Shown here: piece by piece, positions 61,895 to 64,000 of the stretch | Layout of the letters: each line of letters starts with the position of its first letter | Position numbering within the stretch: position 1 is the first letter of the stretch | Source: Spirosoma linguale DSM 74 | Lineage (GTDB): Bacteria; Bacteroidota; Bacteroidia; Cytophagales; Spirosomataceae | Direction: 5' to 3' | Length of the DNA stretch: 64,000 bases | NCBI GenBank assembly: GCA_000024525.1 | Contig: CP001769.1 | Coordinates: forward strand, 5,489,001 to 5,553,000 | The notes under the pieces: model-generated | Database searches by the model: none | What the model was told of the DNA's origin: nothing | The model's input: only the letters and a program-made list of their open reading frames with translations | Program-made: the position numbers and the translations under genes

Positions 61895-62849
61895 TTGGGG
61901 TAGCTTGAAACGGCTCCATGATTTATATACCAATAGAAAGTCAACAGCCGCTTTAAATAATGACTCATTTATCTATAACCATTTTATGGTAAATAGCCGA
62001 ATGATTCGAAAAAAACGAGGTGGTCAAAAAACACCAGTTTGGGAACCAACTCCACAGTTTGACTGGCATTATGAACGTTGGCACAAAGACAAGTACCTTG
62101 ATTTTAAAGACTTCTTCGAGAAAAGCGAACTACCTCATACGGCTTTACAGGACTATGAAGAAGACGATATTGCAACGTTGGTATTTGTTTATAATAATCG
62201 AGAAGAGATTCTCAAAGGGTTAACTACAGAGCGTACTTTTTTGAAGGAAATTTTCAAAAAAGCAATTGATGAAGAGCGTGAATCAAAGTATTTCATAAAA
62301 CATATATCCCTCAAAAACGCTGTCCTCAAATTATTAGGTAGAGAAAAAGAAGGCTTCCCCGATGATGATCCCAAAGATCATCAATGGCGTTTTGTTGTTG
62401 ACTGTCCAACGGCTGAATACGTCGTGTTGTGTGAAAATTTAAATATGCTTAAACTACCTAGAAAGGCTCTTGAACATAATATAGAGCTCTGGCATGTTGG
62501 TGGTGGTAATACAAAACCAGTCGAACGATTAGGTAGCCGTCAGCTAAACTTACCTTTATTTTATTCCTGCGACTGGGATTATCACGGACTTGAAATTTAT
62601 TCTCGTATTAAACGCCTACTCAAAGGCTATAAAGTCGAATTACTTATGCCACGTATAAATGCACAACGTTTTGATACTAAAACAGAATATCATAGTAGCG
62701 AGTGGAATTTCAATATTCCGTTCTCTGGCCTAGAACGAGATGATTTCTCAACCAAAGCACAACTATTAATTGAAGAACTTATACGAACCGACAAATGGAT
62801 TGAAGAAGAAGGTAATGATGTCGTGGAGATGATTTTTCAGATAATTTAA
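61881..62849 (+). CDS. jetD: Toprim-domain nuclease of Wadjet-like system (JetD/MksG-like), short form
   Basis: 322 residues. The C-terminal Toprim-like fold has E185 in EYVVLCENLNML and the DxD pair D231/D233 in YSCDWDYHGLEIYSR, the metal-binding residues of the topoisomerase VI A-like JetD/MksG nucleases. The N-terminal ~150 residues are charged and unlike the usual DUF3322 arrangement as far as I can tell, and the protein is shorter than typical JetD (about 380-420 residues). It should cleave the DNA captured by the SMC complex. It overlaps JetC by 14 bp and ends the operon. Confidence 0.78.
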   Translation: MRKISWGSLKRLHDLYTNRKSTAALNNDSFIYNHFMVNSRMIRKKRGGQKTPVWEPTPQFDWHYERWHKDKYLDFKDFFEKSELPHTALQDYEEDDIATLVFVYNNREEILKGLTTERTFLKEIFKKAIDEERESKYFIKHISLKNAVLKLLGREKEGFPDDDPKDHQWRFVVDCPTAEYVVLCENLNMLKLPRKALEHNIELWHVGGGNTKPVERLGSRQLNLPLFYSCDWDYHGLEIYSRIKRLLKGYKVELLMPRINAQRFDTKTEYHSSEWNFNIPFSGLERDDFSTKAQLLIEELIRTDKWIEEEGNDVVEMIFQII

Positions 62850-63156
62850 TAAATTGATTACGGGTCAGGTAGTCTAGGACGATGGTATCAATAATTAATT
62901 CGTCCATCAAAAAATAAAATTCCCTTCACCTCTACAAATGTCTTTGTCCCAGATGTTTTCGGGACTTTTTCCAAAAAATGGTTTCAACGTAGAGTTGTCT
63001 AAACTTCGTTTTTTCTTTGTTCTAGTCGCTTTTTCCGACTCGCGTGTGGTTACTGGCTTTGTGGATTTCAAAATTCACTTGATATGCGGTCAGTCAAATT
63101 TACACAATATACAGGTAGTTAGTTATGAAGCAGACCAGATTTGCCAACCCACCCCA
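62850..63156. other. Intergenic region after the SMC operon
   Basis: 307 bp between convergent genes. Frames here (the longest is 86 codons, overlapping the ceramidase 3' end) have no family resemblance. There is no clear terminator, tRNA or integration-site remnant that I can recognise. The composition is AT-rich like the SMC operon and changes at the ceramidase gene. Confidence 0.5.
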
Positions 63157-64000
63157 TTACGGCTTTACTTGCAGGCTGGCATACATCATGTCGAGTAGAC
63201 CGTTGACAATTGCATTTTCGGCAAAACCCGGCTTGAGCCGCGACGAAACGACCTCGAAGGTGTAGGTGCCAAAAGCGGCATCGTGGGGAATATAGCCCGA
63301 ACGGGCATAGCCGTTAGTTAAGGTGGTCATCAGGGTGTTGGCAAAGGGCGATTCTTTTTTAAGGCGGGTCGAAATGGGGTTGAACACCTCGCCGTTGACG
63401 GCCGTAAGCGCAATGTCGCCCAAACGGATTAACCCTAGCCGGAGAGGAATCGAATCCGCATCGGCATACGTACCCGCGTAGCCCGCCCGGCCTTCGTCCA
63501 GCCGCTTGCGTCCGGGACAGTTGATGATACGCTGATCGGTCTGCACAATCGGGTTGCTTACTTTCCGTTTAATGCCCCGCATGGTGTGTAGCACCTCTTC
63601 GCCCAGCAGTTGCCCCATCGACAGCAGCATTTGCTTTTGCTGTTCCATCAGTTTGATCACCTTCGGGTCTTTCCGATCCAGCCCTTCGCCACCGGGGGGC
63701 ATTTTATTGCTGATATCGATGCCCCGTTTGGCGTACTCCTTAACGCGGATCTCGCGTAAATCATAGGTCTGCTGGTAATAGATCGGGTTCTGGTCACCAC
63801 AGGCCCCGGTCGACCAGAGGGCTATGGTCTCATCGTCGAAGTTGTTTTCCAGATAACGCGAGGTAGCCCCCGGAACATCTCCGCTCACCTGATCGAACAT
63901 GCCGGAAATAACGCCGTGCATGGCATAGTTGTAATAGATGGCAATGGGTTTACCGCCCAGCGATTCAAAGGTGACCACGGCTACGGTTTTGTCGGAGGGA
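63157..64000 (-). CDS. Neutral/alkaline ceramidase-like protein (partial)
   Basis: The 3' part of a gene that enters from the right edge; the frame is open at 64000, so an ATG at 63978 is not the true start. The visible residues match the neutral ceramidase N-terminal (catalytic) domain family: IAIYYNYAMHGVISG, VSGDVPGATSRYLENNF and WSTGACGDQNPIYYQ (the conserved GDxxP/GDQNP region). In Bacteroidota such proteins are often predicted secreted hydrolases and need not act on ceramide. It converges with the SMC operon. Confidence 0.85.
   Translation of the reverse strand, partial: PSDKTVAVVTFESLGGKPIAIYYNYAMHGVISGMFDQVSGDVPGATSRYLENNFDDETIALWSTGACGDQNPIYYQQTYDLREIRVKEYAKRGIDISNKMPPGGEGLDRKDPKVIKLMEQQKQMLLSMGQLLGEEVLHTMRGIKRKVSNPIVQTDQRIINCPGRKRLDEGRAGYAGTYADADSIPLRLGLIRLGDIALTAVNGEVFNPISTRLKKESPFANTLMTTLTNGYARSGYIPHDAAFGTYTFEVVSSRLKPGFAENAIVNGLLDMMYASLQVKP

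Noticed and set aside
62938..63198. 86-codon plus-strand frame after the SMC operon
   Set aside because: It overlaps the 3' end of the ceramidase-like gene on the other strand, starts in AT-rich intergenic DNA and shows no family resemblance.
1..64000. tRNA or rRNA genes
   Set aside because: No cloverleaf ending in CCA with a recognisable T-loop and no rRNA signature was seen on reading the intergenic regions; a tRNAscan run would settle it.

Overview
The window looks like chromosome of a Bacteroidota species, most likely Cytophagales of the Spirosoma/Fibrella type. This is inferred from many TonB-dependent receptors with N-terminal carboxypeptidase-regulatory-like domains, DUF4856/imelysin/HTTM genes, TAnnTTTG promoter elements and few Shine-Dalgarno sequences. 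No rRNA, tRNA or CRISPR array was seen. Both edges cut genes: an esterase on the left and a ceramidase-like gene on the right.

Layout. 0-8 kb: partial esterase, a stand-alone receiver protein, then an apparent iron-acquisition cluster (DUF4856 lipoprotein, imelysin-like lipoprotein, HTTM membrane protein, FecA-like receptor). 8-12 kb: a minus-strand metal-uptake-like group (small HCDGQCYL protein, TonB receptor, BNR-repeat protein with a CQCC motif). 12-18.6 kb: LOV-like PAS protein, cation diffusion facilitator, LRR protein, GH43 enzyme, an IS200-type transposase framed by repeats, a 17-bp minisatellite and a GNAT acetyltransferase. 18.6-25 kb: a DevBCA/TolC-type efflux operon divergent from a MarR regulator and an MFS pump. 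25-31 kb: a REP-associated tyrosine transposase (RAYT) with its repeats, a giant Plug/macroglobulin-like protein, an ABM-domain protein and an aldo/keto reductase. 31-35.4 kb: an OmpR/histidine-kinase pair with a TonB receptor. 35-49 kb: glycoside hydrolase, GT-C-like membrane protein, SDR, a decayed tryptophan 2,3-dioxygenase gene, another TonB receptor with a His-rich partner, two envelope proteins, a YdeI-like protein and an amidohydrolase.

49-63 kb is the accessory part. A WYL regulator is divergent from an operon with a small protein of unknown family, a WGR-PARP ADP-ribosyltransferase and an 82-residue protein. A paralogue of the small protein follows as a separate unit. The promoters of both paralogues carry the same inverted repeat (CGTAA-N5-TTACG) at the same distance from a TAnnTTTG element, so they form a candidate regulon that I do not recognise as described. 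Next come a PIN toxin with a small antitoxin candidate, a Fic protein with a pRiA4b ORF-3-like partner and a triple-repeat operator, and a four-gene AT-rich Wadjet/MksBEFG-like SMC operon with a short, unusual JetD. Together this reads as a defence or stress island.

Intergenic spaces hold many doublets of inverted palindromes (REPIN-like). The family next to the RAYT gene has four members in the window, and its stems differ by paired, compensatory changes.
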